Shown: positions 12,761 through 25,735 of the stretch, piece after piece
Layout of the letters: each line of letters begins with the position of its first letter
Position numbering within the stretch: the first letter of the stretch is position 1
Assembly (NCBI GenBank): GCA_017591395.1
Contig: WEDG01011821.1
Coordinates: forward strand, 1 to 64,000
DNA from: Schistocephalus solidus
Lineage: Eukaryota; Platyhelminthes; Cestoda; Diphyllobothriidea; Diphyllobothriidae
DNA length: 64,000 nt
Reading direction: 5' to 3'
Position numbers and translations under genes: made by a program
Notes under the pieces: model-generated
Told to the model about the DNA's origin: nothing
The model's input: the letters and a program-made list of their open reading frames with translations, nothing else
Database searches by the model: none

Positions 12761-15700
12761 TTACTCATTTCTGCTCATTTCTCACATTGTGCAGCAATCG
12801 TCCACTTTGTATTTACTTATACCGCGATACTAAGTTTGAAATGACGGGGCACTCTGCGCTTAAATATACAATTTATTTATAAGTTGCATGAACTGTTTTG
12901 ATCTCGCTGTCCAATGATGGGAATATCCACAGGTGTACAGAACTATTTCACAGATGATTGGATGTATTTATAGTCTTTGCACACAAACTTAGCTCCTACA
13001 CATATTATTTTTCTTTTTATCATTTGGGATTCGTCTTTATGTGTAGCGAAAATGCCCCATTCTCTTCCGAACCATGCCCTGTTCCAAAATGTTCAACTTT
13101 GTTTTCGGACGAGTAGTGCAGTGTTAAGGGTTAAAATGAGCCATCCTTTCCGACCCACTTATATGCCGCCTGACAGTTCACCCTCAGGCCTTGCGCTTAC
13201 TGAGGTTATGTGAGCTCCCGCCTGGACTTGACGTCAACCCAATCACGCAGACGAGTCAGCATTTCAGCCAAGAGACTAATAACACAGGAGACTTCCGATT
13301 TGTAATATTTCAGCTCAACTCAGGAAATTTCCGCTTGTATTTGTTGTACCTTAAGTACGATGTTAGCATGTGTCAAAACACTTCGCTTCCTTCACACTTA
13401 CTGTTATAACAGTACGAACTTATAAGTTCTTTCTTGGAATTCGGTCGAGGCGTTGTTACACGGACGACAACCAAGGCTTGTGGCAAGAGAATAAATAAGC
13501 TTGTGCATAACCACCGTCTTTTCTTGACGGCACATCTGATACTGTCGGTTTAAAGGTAAAATATTGATCTAGAACCATCTGTTGTTTGCAGTCACGACTA
13601 TTTTGTATACCATGATTGGATGTGCCTTTAATGACCTTGAAACTCTATCCATTCTCTCTGGTCTCCACCCCAAATGTTGTGTTGACATGCCCTATTTAAA
13701 GTTAAATGAATCCTGTGGTAGCGCCGAGCTTAGATAGGGAGAAGGAGTACCGGTAATACCTTTTATTTTTTATTTAGTCCATACTTTTCTTAACTTAATG
13801 TTGTTGAGACTTAAGCTGCTTTACGATCACGCAACTTGACTTCACTGGCCTTTTGTTATCCTCATTATTTTCAAATTAACTGATCCATTCATCTTCCAGT
13901 TTTAATTCTTTTGATGCCTTCTGCCTCATAAGCTTTGACCATTATGGTGTGATTTCGTTTTTTCGTCTTCATAAAGGAAGATAACTCGTGTGAATCAGGG
14001 GTGGGAGTGGGACCCCGGCAAGAACGGGTAATTGTAGAGCGCGCGCAGTCGGTGCGTTTGTATGACTGTAAAATTGGGGCACATACCAGCCTAGTCTTCC
14101 TCACGCGTCCGGACGTGAGCGTAACGCTGCGAACTTGCAATCACGGTGTACTATTTCGTAATTATAATTATGTGGGGGATTTCCAGCTGACCCTGCTGGG
14201 TACCCTGATTGTAGGCGGGGTTGCCTTTATTAATCACATATAGACTCATCTTAATCAATCAAGAGTAGCTACTGCTGTGCTCTCACCCATGCATGGATAG
14301 TCGTCGTGGCTATGTTACCAGGATGGTTTAGTGCTATCCGTTGTTTGGTTCGCAATACAATTTCATGTTGACAAAGGGCGTTCTGGGATAATGTATTCTC
14401 CAACGTAGATGATCATAAAATTTCCTCCTTAAGTTGTGTTCCTTCTCACTATATCAGCAGTCTTTGCGCTGCAAGTCATCCGCGTCGCAAAAAATCGTTT
14501 TCATTTTTCACCGACGGTGGACTTCCTTAAGAACGTTAGACCGCCCGCACACCATGCACCTTCCCTTTAGACGGGATCTTGGAGGTGATTTTATGACTTA
14601 CTATTTTTGCCAACCGAAATTGAATTCAAGCTGGGACTACTATCCAAAATCTCGTCTTCCTCCCAACATTAAGCATGACCTAAATATCTTGGTCCGCTTG
14701 TAACGTGAGCGAATTTTCTCAGTTGTTTTTACTTGATTGTCTAGTCATACCTTGGAGGTACTATAAGCAAATATTTGGAGAGTTGAAAATAAGAATGGGC
14801 CCAAAACTCCTACGTGGTCGATGTTCTTGAAACGTACGTAAGGTTATTGAATTCATTCTTAACGATGGTCTCGCTATACTTTTCGTGTAACCTCAGCTAA
14901 TTTCTATAATTGGTCTCCGGCTGATTTGTGAGATTTTTCCGCGGGCAACCGATAACTATGCGATCCTTGCTTTTACGATTTTCAACTGATTTTTGTCGAT
15001 ACAACAAGGCACGCTTCATAGAAGAGCTGACAATTACAGCAAAATCTAGGGTGCACGCAAGACCTGTGATGCATCGATCATTACCAACCCCAACACCGAA
15101 ATCGTCTGCAACGTGATTTGAGGAACCAAGTCTTCGTGTCATCAGGCAGTTTAGAAGAAAAAGATGCGATCACTGGAACAATAGTTTTATTCGCCTGAAA
15201 TATCTTATTCTTATCAGAGATAGCTAGAGCAGCGTTGGCAAATCCATTTAGTCTTGAAATACACCGTAGGTTATGTCAAGGAAATAACTTACATCACTAT
15301 TTACTCGAAGTGGAGTTGTGAATCATCAGTGGTAAACTAATGTCACGTGCACGCGACATGGCAATCAGTTGCATATACCTGCCAGTACTTAAGGGCCTGG
15401 TACAGCAGGAAGTGCTGATCTGTGCTGTCGCACTCCAGCCGTAATCGCGTTGCTTCCATTTTATTTGCTAGATGTGACACAAGTGAAATAATTTAACTGC
15501 GAATGACCGCCTAAAATGGTGGAAATATCAGGTAGGCTTATGTTTCGGCAATTCTAGCACAATTATCTGCCACGTTTTTAATCATCAGAGTGGTAAGTCT
15601 TGTGGACACAGTTTTGCTTTCCTGGCTTTCAGTAAGGTCATAACATCAGTTTGCTCAGACGGTTGACTTACGCTTGTAAATATCTGGTATAAGACTCTCC

Positions 15701-17662
15701 TTGCCAAGGCTTTTTTCTTTTATTTTTTGCATCCGAGGAAGGAGTACCACAACCAGTAGACCACGACCACAGTTTCTTTTGGGGATCGAGGCGCCCTGAA
15801 ACTCGATGCACGCTAAGTGAGCTGAGGTTAACGAATTTAGGAGTTACAAAATGTACAAGTTCCAGTTTCGAAATGATGCCAGAACTGCACTTTTTATACT
15901 TGACTGTTTGAAATGGCAAGTTATTGAGTTGAAACGTCAAAATCAAATACAAACATCTATTTTTGTTGTCGACTGAGGCGCGTTTTAGATCCTGGGTACG
16001 TGTACTGTGAACTTCGATGTACCATTTTTGCCTGGGACATGAAATCTTTCGAAACAGCTGCACACCTTTGGTTCAATCGATTAGTCGGATCCGTGTTGCG
16101 GTTACCCACCCATTGTGACGATACCCAAGAAGCAAAACGTGTATTTCACACCAAGCCAGTCACTCCTTAGGGATGTCTGTTTTTGACCGACTTTCCACAG
16201 AGGCGGTCGAACAAAACCGTGCATCTTCTTTAGGTATTAGCAGCATGCCTAAAGCCATGTGGTTAATCCTTCATAGGTCGCGCCGTGTCGAAGGCGCATA
16301 CTCTTACGCACAACCGAAAAACACGAAATCATACTCGGTGACCTACCTGTATGTGTAGGTGGTGTTGCGGTCAAAGGCAGGGCAGACTAAACTGGCCATT
16401 TTACTTTCTCTGTTGTAGTTGACCAGCTATATCAAAACCCATGCTAGAAGGAATCGAAGCAAAACATAAACACCCGTTGCCATCCTCACTAGGTTGTGAA
16501 TACCATGCCTTGAAACATTGACCTGCAGACACCTTCGGAAGTTTTAATATGCCTCTAGAATTCTCGGAACCCACACTCCTATTGGACTGATATTGTCATA
16601 TGAACGATCTTCCGTTGTAGTCTTCGGATATCATAACTGTCGCAGATAGCGAGGATAAACGTCCCATTCGTCTAACTCTTCTCCTTGCGGTTATAAGTGA
16701 CAAGGCATGACTAAGGATATAGATGATGCTAGGCGTTTTGGGGCTTTGCGCGCTTTTACAAACACCTGTGCGCGTCAGTCCCACCAACTGAGGAAATACA
16801 GTTGGAAGCAATTTTTCGCTACATCTGTGCGTGCCACCATGAGATTGGCAAGCACCAGCACTTGAGCGTTTTACATACTCCCTAAAAGTAATATTTGACC
16901 TTGAGTCATGGGCACTTAGGTCTAAAATCATAAGGACCTGGTTGCGTGGCCCTTTGGAAGCCTTACAAGCCATGCCATTTGCCTAACGTAGCTGTTGTTA
17001 GGCCTACGCCTGCAGTATGTCTTGAAAACCCCGATTTTAAAATTAACCTACAATTCGCATTAATTCACAGAACTGACCGCTCCTTTTATTGTCAAAGGAA
17101 GAGTTCTCCACCGGGTACAGGTTTCTGCAACTTACTCTGTTCTTTTTTGGATACGCAGGTGGAAGTTGGATGGGTCTAGTTAGGTGCATGAACATCTGTA
17201 TTAGTGCGAACACCGTCATTCCACGCTGTGTACCAGAACATGTACAGGGGCCGTGTGGTTATACATCACTCACAGAGTATCGAACACACTAACCCAAAAC
17301 ACCCGACCTATGATGAATCACCGCGATTGTCATAGAATTGTCTTAAATAACTTCCGCAACCTCCGTCTACAGTCCATCACCTTTTATGTCCCCTCCCCTC
17401 AGAATTTCTTTTCATTTGGCTTATTGGCGTCTGATAAGAGGCATTTTACATAGATCCAAAAACACCTTAATTGCAGGTGTGAAACTTATTTAGGCTTATT
17501 TGCCCGACTGTCTTACGCCTATGTATGTTGTACTTCTGACCGACAGGATTGTCACAGCTTTTGGACTCTGTCATGATGACCATATTTTTTACTCACTAAA
17601 TCTTTTCCTACAAGAAATTGTACCAGCGTTCTCTTATGCTGCTTGCTTTTTACTTCTTATAG
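12761..17662. other. No gene recognised (4.9 kb)
   Basis: Several open frames of 80-131 codons occur on both strands (for example 15668-16063 and 16596-16973 minus, 14001-14243 plus). None shows a domain, a biased composition typical of coding, or consistent splice boundaries. The missing N-terminal exons of the TEX9-like gene should lie somewhere here or further left, but I could not identify them. Confidence 0.45.
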
Positions 17663-20600
17663 GAGTCTGAATGAAGAACTGAAACAGAAGTCAGACCGAC
17701 TGATTAAAGAAGCTAATGAAATCATCGTGTGTTTCTGCACCGGCTGTTTTCTTACCATTTCTGTTTTCGTAGAATTCAGCCAAGCTAAATATCGAAGTTC
17801 CAATAAGCGCAAAGCCATCTCAGCATCCACTGGATCTTCCCCAGCAAGCAACGAATTTGCGAGATTCGGTAAGTTTCTCATTTTGTAGAAATTCCCATGC
17901 TTCTAACGAATGCAATCAATCACTGACTTTAGTTCAGATGCTCGGTTTTGTGTAATATTTAGCCACTTCACTCATTATCAATCGACGAGGCATCCGACAG
18001 TTTATCTGAGTGAATCCTTTTGACGACATCTCGAAAACAAATATCTGACAATTCTACCAGCACTCATAGACCTCTATCTGGTATAAATCTCTTCTTGTCT
18101 ATGCATTGGCCAAAGACTGGTCGGTGGCACCCTATGCGTGCAACAAATTAGCTGGGATTACAAAATCTGCGTAAGAACTCTACAATTTCTTATCAATTTT
18201 GGGGTAAAAGTAAAGTTTTTCTAAAATTGAAGTTCAAGATTTATGCTGCCTGCAGCTGACGACAAGACTATGTCATGTTACTCAGTGCTGTGTTTTTTTT
18301 AATTCCGGGGGTTTGTCGTCACGTCTCTGCTGGCTAGTCGACTGCCTAAGCGATATAATGTCTGACGCTTAGACAATGCCTTTGAACGCCTAAAAACTCC
18401 TCAGATGTCGAATTCCGCTCGTTAAAATTTCTCTGAGATGTGCATTTCAATATTGTTTTGTAGTGAGAAACGACCTGTTGGACGACAGCACTGATAGAAA
18501 GGACGCGTGGGTTTACTTGGTCGTTGATAAGGACCGACCGAACTAAGTAATAGGTCTAAATAGTTGCAGTTTTCAAAATCATATCGCTTCGTTCTCCAGA
18601 AAGCAGCATATTGCTTACCGCTCAGGGATTACATCATTTTTTAAAATTTGACTGCATAATCTGTAAAGAACCATATAACGAGTACTCTACTCGGTGACGC
18701 GTCGAGACGGCTCTCCCAGCTCAGCCTTCCGTTTTCGGCATACGTTTTTTGTGGGATTTTTGCGCGCCTCAGTTACTTATCAGTCAAGACCCTTTCGGCG
18801 CACCTGGACCTCGAATGTTAGTCTTAAACTGCATTATCATTCCGTAAGTTTGAACTTCTAACCTTTTTACCCGCTTTACCTTCGTCACAGGTGGACAGCG
18901 GAGGCGGTGGCGACAATGCAGCTGTTGCTGCTTCCACGGAGGTGGAGGAGGAGGAAGCCGTACTGGGGCCTGTGAGGAAGCTGGGCACGCAGGCCAAAAC
19001 ACGTTACTTAGTTGCAAAGGCTCGTGTTCTGGAGGAGGACAACGAGAAACTGCGTGTTGATCTGAAAAACGCGGTGATTAACTACTACTGACTGGGACTG
19101 TTGTTGATTTCATTTTTTTCAGCATGGGACGAGATCAATTTTTTTCTGGCCCTTCTGGCTCTTTTATGACCCTTTTTTCCTAGTGCGGTACACAAGTACC
19201 TTCTAAGTAGTGCTCCGGAACCCTGCGCGCATTTGAGGGAGTTTGGATCCCTCTCAAGTACGCTTTATCTTGGAGGGCTTGCGGGTGGCTGTAGATGCTT
19301 CTTCTGAATTTTTGTGAATTTTACTTTTAGCGTTTCTTGACCATTAAAAAGCGTCTGATTTTGGCTGAGCATTAGCAGTAAATGTTTTTTAATAATCTGG
19401 TTTCGCTCCTGTCGTTAGAGTTGGCTTCAGTTTAGCTGTTATCTCCTTCAAGTCCACCTCTGTCCGCAATGGGTCTCACAGATATTCACACAAATTTCTA
19501 CTGTATTCTTCTGGGCTAAATTTGAGCGGTCGGGGGTTTTTGACTGCCACACACATAATTTTTTGATTCTTTAACTCTATTTGGCTACCATTTCCGTCCA
19601 CAATCGTTAAATTTCGAGGCATACTTTTTATAGTAATTTCGGCTTCTACAATCATTTGCCCAATTGATCTTTCTTCACCACGAGCTTCACAGTATAATGC
19701 GCTTACTTTAGGCCTTGTACTCCCATATTGGCCTTATTGCTTTGGGGTTTAGCTGAATATAAGTATATTGGTGCCGTTCAGGTGGATCTGGAGGAAATGC
19801 TAGCTCTGATGGGTTTTCAGATCAGTAGATAAAATATTAGGTAGATCCTTACTGAGAAAAATCTTGCGATTTTCCGCAACACTAGATCTCGGTACTAGTT
19901 AAGCCAACTCTATTGTTTCTGTTATTATAAATGGGCAGATTTGTAAGCCGTATTACTAATTCGAAGATTATGATGCTAGCTAAAAAATGTGAGCTTTTCC
20001 TTCAGGTGCCATAGTGTCGGAATCCTCAAAGCGATTACGTATAGTTAAATTAATAGCCATCAGATAATTTTAGAACAAAGTCGCCGCGTTGTCCTCACCA
20101 GCATTTTTCCCGGTTATGAATTGGAAAAAGGCGTATGCAGCAGGATTTATTGGTTCCAGAAAATTTCGCGATGGCTTTTAAACTGCATTCCGTCTTTGCA
20201 TAACATAGACACCGAATAGAAGCAGACAGCTGCTTGACTTTGCATCCCATTATTCGGTGAGTTGCCCAACGCTCCTTATGGCGACCGCCAATTTGTCAGC
20301 CATTCTTACTGGGTAGTTCACACGGAAATTGTCTAGTAGGTAACTTAGTCATTATCTTTAGTCAGTTCAAGAATGAACGACATGAATCCAGTCCCTTTAA
20401 CAACACCGATCCTCCTGTCATCTAAGGTAGCCATGAGCGCACCCAGTTGTGTGTTAGTACCCAACAAATCTGTTTTCTGGTATTATCGACCTATTTACAC
20501 AACGCCAAGTTCGATCATTGAAGAAATATGAGTCGGATTACTATCATATAGCTACGTCGCAGTCTCTGCTGGCTTCGATAGACTTGCATTATGATCCGAA

Positions 20601-22489
20601 GTCTATGGTGGCATCTGTACGTCGTCTCCTTTACAGTTACAAGTTAGATCCTCGATGATCCTGGTTTTCCAACCTCTGAACCTTCCAAATTTCATTGCCA
20701 CTCAAATTTTGCACCACGCATAGGTAGATTTTTGCAAGAGACACGTCACAGTATCGATGGATAAGACTAACCGTTCGGGCGCCTGTGCTTGCAGTGAAGG
20801 CTTCGGAGGGATTTTTGTATGGTGCTCTCGAGTCGGTTCGTCGCTGAAGACACATGTGCTGTTGTATCATGCAGGTAAACTAGGCACGTGACCAGAGCTT
20901 GTGCATAAGTGGTGGCTAGTCTGTCCGTCTTAAGAAGGGAGCCCTCAACTGCCTTCGAATCGTGGGAGTCAGGTATCTTATTTAAAGAATTACGCTAGCC
21001 TGTATGAGACAGCCTGCCGAATCGGCAGATATTACGCTGTCGCAACCACCACCAATATTATCGTCTTCCTGACTATTATTATCGGCACTGGTACCACCAC
21101 GAAATTTACCACGATCACTGTTTTGGTCTATTGACTTGTCCATTTCGGTTAATAAGCTGCTTTTACTCGATTTTTTCCATAGAATGATGAGATAAGTCGA
21201 CTGACTGCACGCCTTCAGGAGATCGAGACCGACCGCGCCAAGCTGCAACGCCTCGCTGGTAATCAAGGTTCTCAGCTGGATCGCTTGAAGACGGACCTTG
21301 AGGAGGCCCACAACCGCAATGACAGTCTCATTAATGAGAAGACTGCTTTGGAGCGTCAAGTGGAGACGCTGAAGAGAGCCAGCGACCAGCAAACATCTTC
21401 ACAAAAGACTGTCGGCATCCGGCTCAACCGGGCCCTCGAAGAAGCCGAGAAACAACGGGGCGAAGCCGAACGTGCCCGTACCGCAGCCCGAGACTCTATG
21501 GAGGCCTCGCGACGACAAATTGACCAACTAACTACTGATAACCGTCGCCTTGAACGCCAGAAGCAGGAACTTATAGCAGGCTTCAAGAAGCAGATGCGTC
21601 TCATTGATGTTCTACGAAGACAAAAGGTAGGATTTTTGTGACCGTTACTATCGACGCCGGGATAATTTGAGCGTTCCGTCAGTTTTACTTAATCATGACA
21701 TCAAAACGAACATGCGCTTATAGGATGTGGTAACGATACTTCCAACGCAGTTCATCGTTACTTCTCATTAAAGAATTTATTGAAATATTAGAGATTTCTC
21801 ACAGTTAAAGGTCAGCTGCTGAATCAGTACAATTCTGTGTTCAGTCGAAGGCTCAGAATATATTTTGCCTGATTATTTCCGTTCTTATCATAAAACTATA
21901 CTGATATAGTCCGGAAATCGAGGAGGAACAAATAGGGTAATGTCACCGCTTTGATATAAATTGGGTTTCCTTAGGGTTTCTTCTCATATGTCTGTTAGTT
22001 TTTTTGTTCGAGGAAGGTTGCTGGTCTTGGAACACTAGTTCGAGTAAGCTTTTCAATTTTTTAATGATGCTCGCTGGCATTCAGCACGAAAAATGAACTG
22101 GAAAGTCATCTGTGGAAAAAATGTTATTTCATGTCCTTTGTAGGAGTTCCACTGTACCAGGACCAATAGAGACCTAAATGATTCGAATTAGTCAAGAGCC
22201 CTGCTTTAAAGGCGCTCATGTAGTGACTATTTCATTTGTGTACGTGATGTAAATCAACCCTTCATTTGTGTCTAAAAACCTGTATCTACGTTCGACGGTG
22301 ATAGGAATACGCTGATAGTGCAGGTTGTATTATATGTCTGGGAGCATTGGACTGTTCGTTTGAAATGAGGGATTTTTTTTAAAAAGTGCCACTTCTTTTC
22401 TCCTTGTGTAGATGCTCGCTGAGGCCTCTCGAGCCCTGAAGATTACGGAGGAAGAGTTTCTAAAATCTCTCGATTGGCAGTCCAAATAG
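17663..22489 (+). CDS. TEX9: TEX9-like coiled-coil protein, five exons, 5' end not found
   Basis: Exons: 17663-17726, 17773-17868, 18891-19073, 21183-21626 and 22412-22489 (stop). All have GT/AG borders and, after the first partial codon, all junctions are phase 0, giving 287 codons. The first exon encodes SLNEELKQKSDRLIKEANEI, like the N-terminal LNAEL...A-L-EAEE block I recall in TEX9. Exon 3 encodes a TRYLVAKARVLEEDNEKL coiled-coil start. Exon 4 is a 148-residue coiled coil ending in FKKQMRLIDVLRRQK. The last exon gives ITEEEFLKSLDW, the TEX9 C-terminal signature. TEX9 is a small coiled-coil protein linked to testis and centriolar satellites in animals; its biochemical role is unclear. The 46-nt intron (17727-17772) is odd, but removing it gives a stop-free frame that joins cleanly to exon 3. 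Upstream exons are missing. Identity comes from recalled motifs, not a search. Confidence 0.8.
19074..21182 (+). other. Intron of the TEX9-like gene (2.1 kb)
   Basis: Intron between exons 3 and 4: donor gtgatt at 19074, acceptor ccatag ending at 21182. Short open frames inside (20637-20870 and 20982-21392 minus) are antisense noise. No repeat that I could assign is seen. Confidence 0.65.
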
Positions 22490-22912
22490 GAAACCAGCCT
22501 TGTTCGAATTTTTATGCCACCAGTCAACCGTCTTTCCTGTCCATCCACGTCGTTTTCCGCCTCCTCCTTTCTGCTTGTTGCTTCTTTTTCCTTTTTGCTG
22601 CATTTATTTCCCCTTCGTGTGGTTTCCGCGCGTGCTCGGAATCAACCTTTTAACCTTAATCTTCACGTTGCACTTATCCGTACTCCTAGGAACAATAATA
22701 TAAGAACTTTTAAAAGCAAAATGGTTGCATTCTGTTTGCCTGCCTCCTGTTTCTGGACCTTTGCTCACTTCTGACCTTGAGATACTTACCTGACTGCCGT
22801 CTTAAGTCCCTTCTCTTAGGTCAATCTTATCACTTCTCAGGATCCTATCTAACTTTCAGCGTGACCCTGACTAATTCCTACGTAGGTGCTCTGGAGTATT
22901 CATTAACGAACG

Positions 22913-23110
22913 TTCACTGATCGCCAACGGAAGTCAATCATTCCGCTCTTCCTTGAGGCTCACTCGCGAGCCCCACCAGCAACCGCACAGCGGCCAGTAT
23001 CATAGGCAGATTATGCTTGCTGGCAAAGACAAGGGAGACTGGAATGGTCATTTCTGGTTCACTAGCTGTCACCAGCCAGCCATACCCACCAAACCTCGGG
23101 TGGTAATGAA
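22913..23110 (-). mobile_element. SINE body fragment (tRNA-derived family)
   Basis: Matches the body of the family arrayed at 61171-64000, in the same minus orientation. The landmarks occur in order: gttcactgatcgccaacgga, gaggctcactcgcgagcccc, accagcaaccgcacagcggc, gacaagggagactggaatgg, and the ctggtt/cagccagcc block. The tRNA-like head that should follow on the right is absent or unrecognisable. Repeat membership is clear from landmark order. The edges are approximate. Confidence 0.72.
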
Positions 23111-23639
23111 ACGCATGACGGCCAAAAATCATTGCATGTCGTATTTTAAGGAAGAGAAAGCGATGTCACCGGCAAACTGGAACTAAATAAGCCTAAAATT
23201 GGCGGTATCTTGGTACCCTTAAAACCCTTAAGTGACATATCGATAATAAAACTTGGAAGAGGGCATAATCTTATCAGTATTCAGAGTCAGTCTCGAGCCG
23301 CAGCACCGAATTTTTTTGTACCAGGTCTTCGCCGTAGGCTTCCGGGTTGCGATAGAATGTGATTCTATGAAGCTGCGTTCAGTTTAGTGACCGCGCACCG
23401 GTAAGTATCTCTGATCGGCGCCCTAAATAAGACGAGGGCCTCTGGGGTTCGTAGTTCCCGCATGATAATCCAGGAGTCACGCAATCCTGCTAAGGTCGTT
23501 CTCTCATTAAATTTGGTGCACCTGATTCTCTCACAATCCTCGAAAATGCCCAGCTCGGAGGACTGCTAGCAGACGAAATCATTTTTCTTCCATCGAAAAA
23601 GTCTGGCTTCTGTGGCCACTTACTGTGAAAGTTACGCCG
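23111..23639. other. No gene recognised; upstream flank of RTE element
   Basis: No coding signal or assigned repeat. The endonuclease domain expected ahead of the reverse transcriptase at 23640 is not readable here, so the element is 5'-truncated or its front is too decayed to see. Confidence 0.4.
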
Positions 23640-25310
23640 ATGATGTCAACTGCGAAACGTCATCCAGTACACCGCCCGCGAAATTCTCGGAGTTGCACGC
23701 CGTCAACACCAGAACTGCTTTGACGCCTACATCAGCAACCTACTAGCGGAGAAGAATCGACCAGACAAAGCCTACATGAACCTTCGGACTGACGCCACCA
23801 AAGCAGGCTTCTTCAGATGCCGCCACCTTGTACAGCAACGGTTGCGGGAGATGCTGGACGCCTGGATGGTTCGCCAAGCTGAAGAAATCCAAGGGTATGC
23901 GGACCGCAATGAAATGAAAAATGTCTTCAAAGCTATCAAGGTCATCTACGGCTCCTGCATTAAGAGAACCGCACCGCTGCTCGGCTTCTAACAAAGAAAT
24001 CTCAAATTCTGATGCGCCGGGCCGAGCACTTCAGAAGTGTCCTTAATTGCTCATCAGCCATCTCCGATGCTGCCATTGACCGGCTCCCACAAATGGACAT
24101 GAACAATGACTTGGATCTGCCGCCTTCCCTACCAAAAACCGTCCGGGTCGTGCAGCAGATTTCCAGCGATAAAGCACCGGGACCCGACACAATCCCACCG
24201 GAAGTCTACAAGTACGGCAGGCCCCGGCTGATGGCAGAACTCAACACTCTTCCAAGAGATGTAGCGCCAAGAACAAGTTCCTCAGGATTTCAAAGATGCA
24301 ACCATCGTCCATCTCTACAACCAAAAGGGGAACCGGCAACTCTGTGATAACCACAGAGGCATTTCGTTGCTCAACATCGCGGGGAAGATCTTCGCCCTTA
24401 TCCTTCTCAATTGTCTGAACGGTCACCTAGAGCAAGGACTGCTCCCGGAAAGCCAATGTGGCTTCCGACAACACCGCGGAACAATTGACATGATCTTCGC
24501 CGCCCGCCAGCTCCAACAGAAGTGCCAGGAGATGTGAACCCATCTCTACACTACCTTCGTGGATCTAAAGAAAAAGCCTTTTACACCCTGAATCGCGATG
24601 TGCTGTGGAAAATAATGCAGAAATTCGGCTGTTCTGAGCGGTTCACGCACATGGTGCGTCAGCTTCATGACGGGATGACGGCGCGCGTCACTGACAACGG
24701 CACGGTATCCGAAGCATACGCAGTGACCAACGGAGTGAAGCAGGGGCTGCTTATTGGCCCCCACCCTGTTAGTCTCATTTTCTCTGCTATGCTGATGGAC
24801 GCCTACCGTGATGAGCACCCTGGGATCCTCATCGCCTATAGAACTGACAGACACCTCAACAGTCGGCGTATGCAGGTTTCAACACGTGTATCTACGACTA
24901 CAGTCCATGACTTGCTCTTCACGGACGACTGCACCCTTAACACCGTGATGGAGGAGGAAACGCAAAGGAGCAGGAACCTCTTCGCCGCAGGCTGCACCAA
25001 TTTCGGTTTAACAATCAGTACAGTCAAAACGGTGGTCATGCACCAACTGCCGCCCAGCGCGGAATACAATGTTCCCCGAATCAATGTCAACGGCGCTCAA
25101 CTCAAAAATGTGGAAACCTTTGCTTATCCGCGAAACACGCTGTCACGCAACACGAGAATCGGCAATGAGGTCGCTCAACGGGTCTCCAAAGCCAGTCAGG
25201 CCTTTGGTCGGCTGCAGGCCTCCGTGTGGAATCGCCAAGGTATTCATCTGAACATCAAACTGAAGATGTACAAGGCTGTCGTCTTGACAACACTCCTTTA
25301 CGGAGCCAGG
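23640..25310 (+). pseudogene. RTE-type reverse transcriptase region, decayed and 5'-truncated
   Basis: Non-LTR retrotransposon protein, RTE-like by motif style. Readable blocks in order: the pre-RT helical region (REILGVARRQHQNCF at about 23673-23718; AEEIQGYADRNEMKNVFKAI near 23880-23940); RT motif KAPGPDTIPPEVYK (24172-24213); NHRGISLLNIAGKIF (about 24350-24394); CGFRQHRGT near 24460; TNGVKQG (24729-24749) followed by a damaged segment where a YSPTLFSL-type motif is expected; and a catalytic box read as FTDDC (about 24919-24933) in place of F-A-D-D. The C-terminal [16 protein letters not shown] and [13 protein letters not shown] lie at 25192-25310. Frameshifts near 24000, 24250-24350 and 24535, plus the altered FADD box, show it is dead. 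Coding then switches abruptly to zinc-finger sequence, implying an internal deletion. Confidence 0.82.
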
Positions 25311-25735
25311 AAGCTGAGCACCAACACACAAAAGGGACCGCCGCCTCCAACGCCCTCACTGCCCACGCGAATTCACTCATAGGATGGGCCTGCTCAGTCA
25401 CACGCGTATCCATGACAGTGGAATTCACTGCGATCTTAGCACATCTTGCGCACTCATCAACACTTCCCATATTCCTCCCACGAGCCTGCCTAATAGTACT
25501 CGCAGCAGAGCCCCTGCAGACTCAGCACCTCCCGACCTATCTTGTCCTCATTGTCAACACACATGCATATCACGCATGGGCCTGGTCGGTCACTTGCAAA
25601 TCCTTTGCACAGAGACCGGCGAACCAGTGCCAGGAGCACCAACATACCCGCCGCACCTGACTCAACTGTCCGCACTGCTAATGCACATTCACACACCACA
25701 TGTGCCTATTATGTCACGTGCGTCCCCATGACAAC
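25311..25735 (+). pseudogene. C-terminal C2H2 zinc-finger region of the RTE element, frameshifted
   Basis: Continues from the RT without spacer. The zinc-finger frame reads [20 protein letters not shown] and then [18 protein letters not shown] (about 25320-25430). A later finger reads LSCPHCQHTCISRMGLVGHL at about 25534-25593, and the element's spacer GEPVPGAPTY follows near 25618. The first cysteine of one finger is lost (QRPHC) and the frame changes relative to the RT at the junction. The repeats follow the C-x2-C-x12-H-x3-H pattern seen better at 32893-33420 and 60546-61130. In the intact family these fingers presumably bind element RNA or DNA (inference). Several overlapping open frames here are by-products of this one broken domain. 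Confidence 0.75.
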
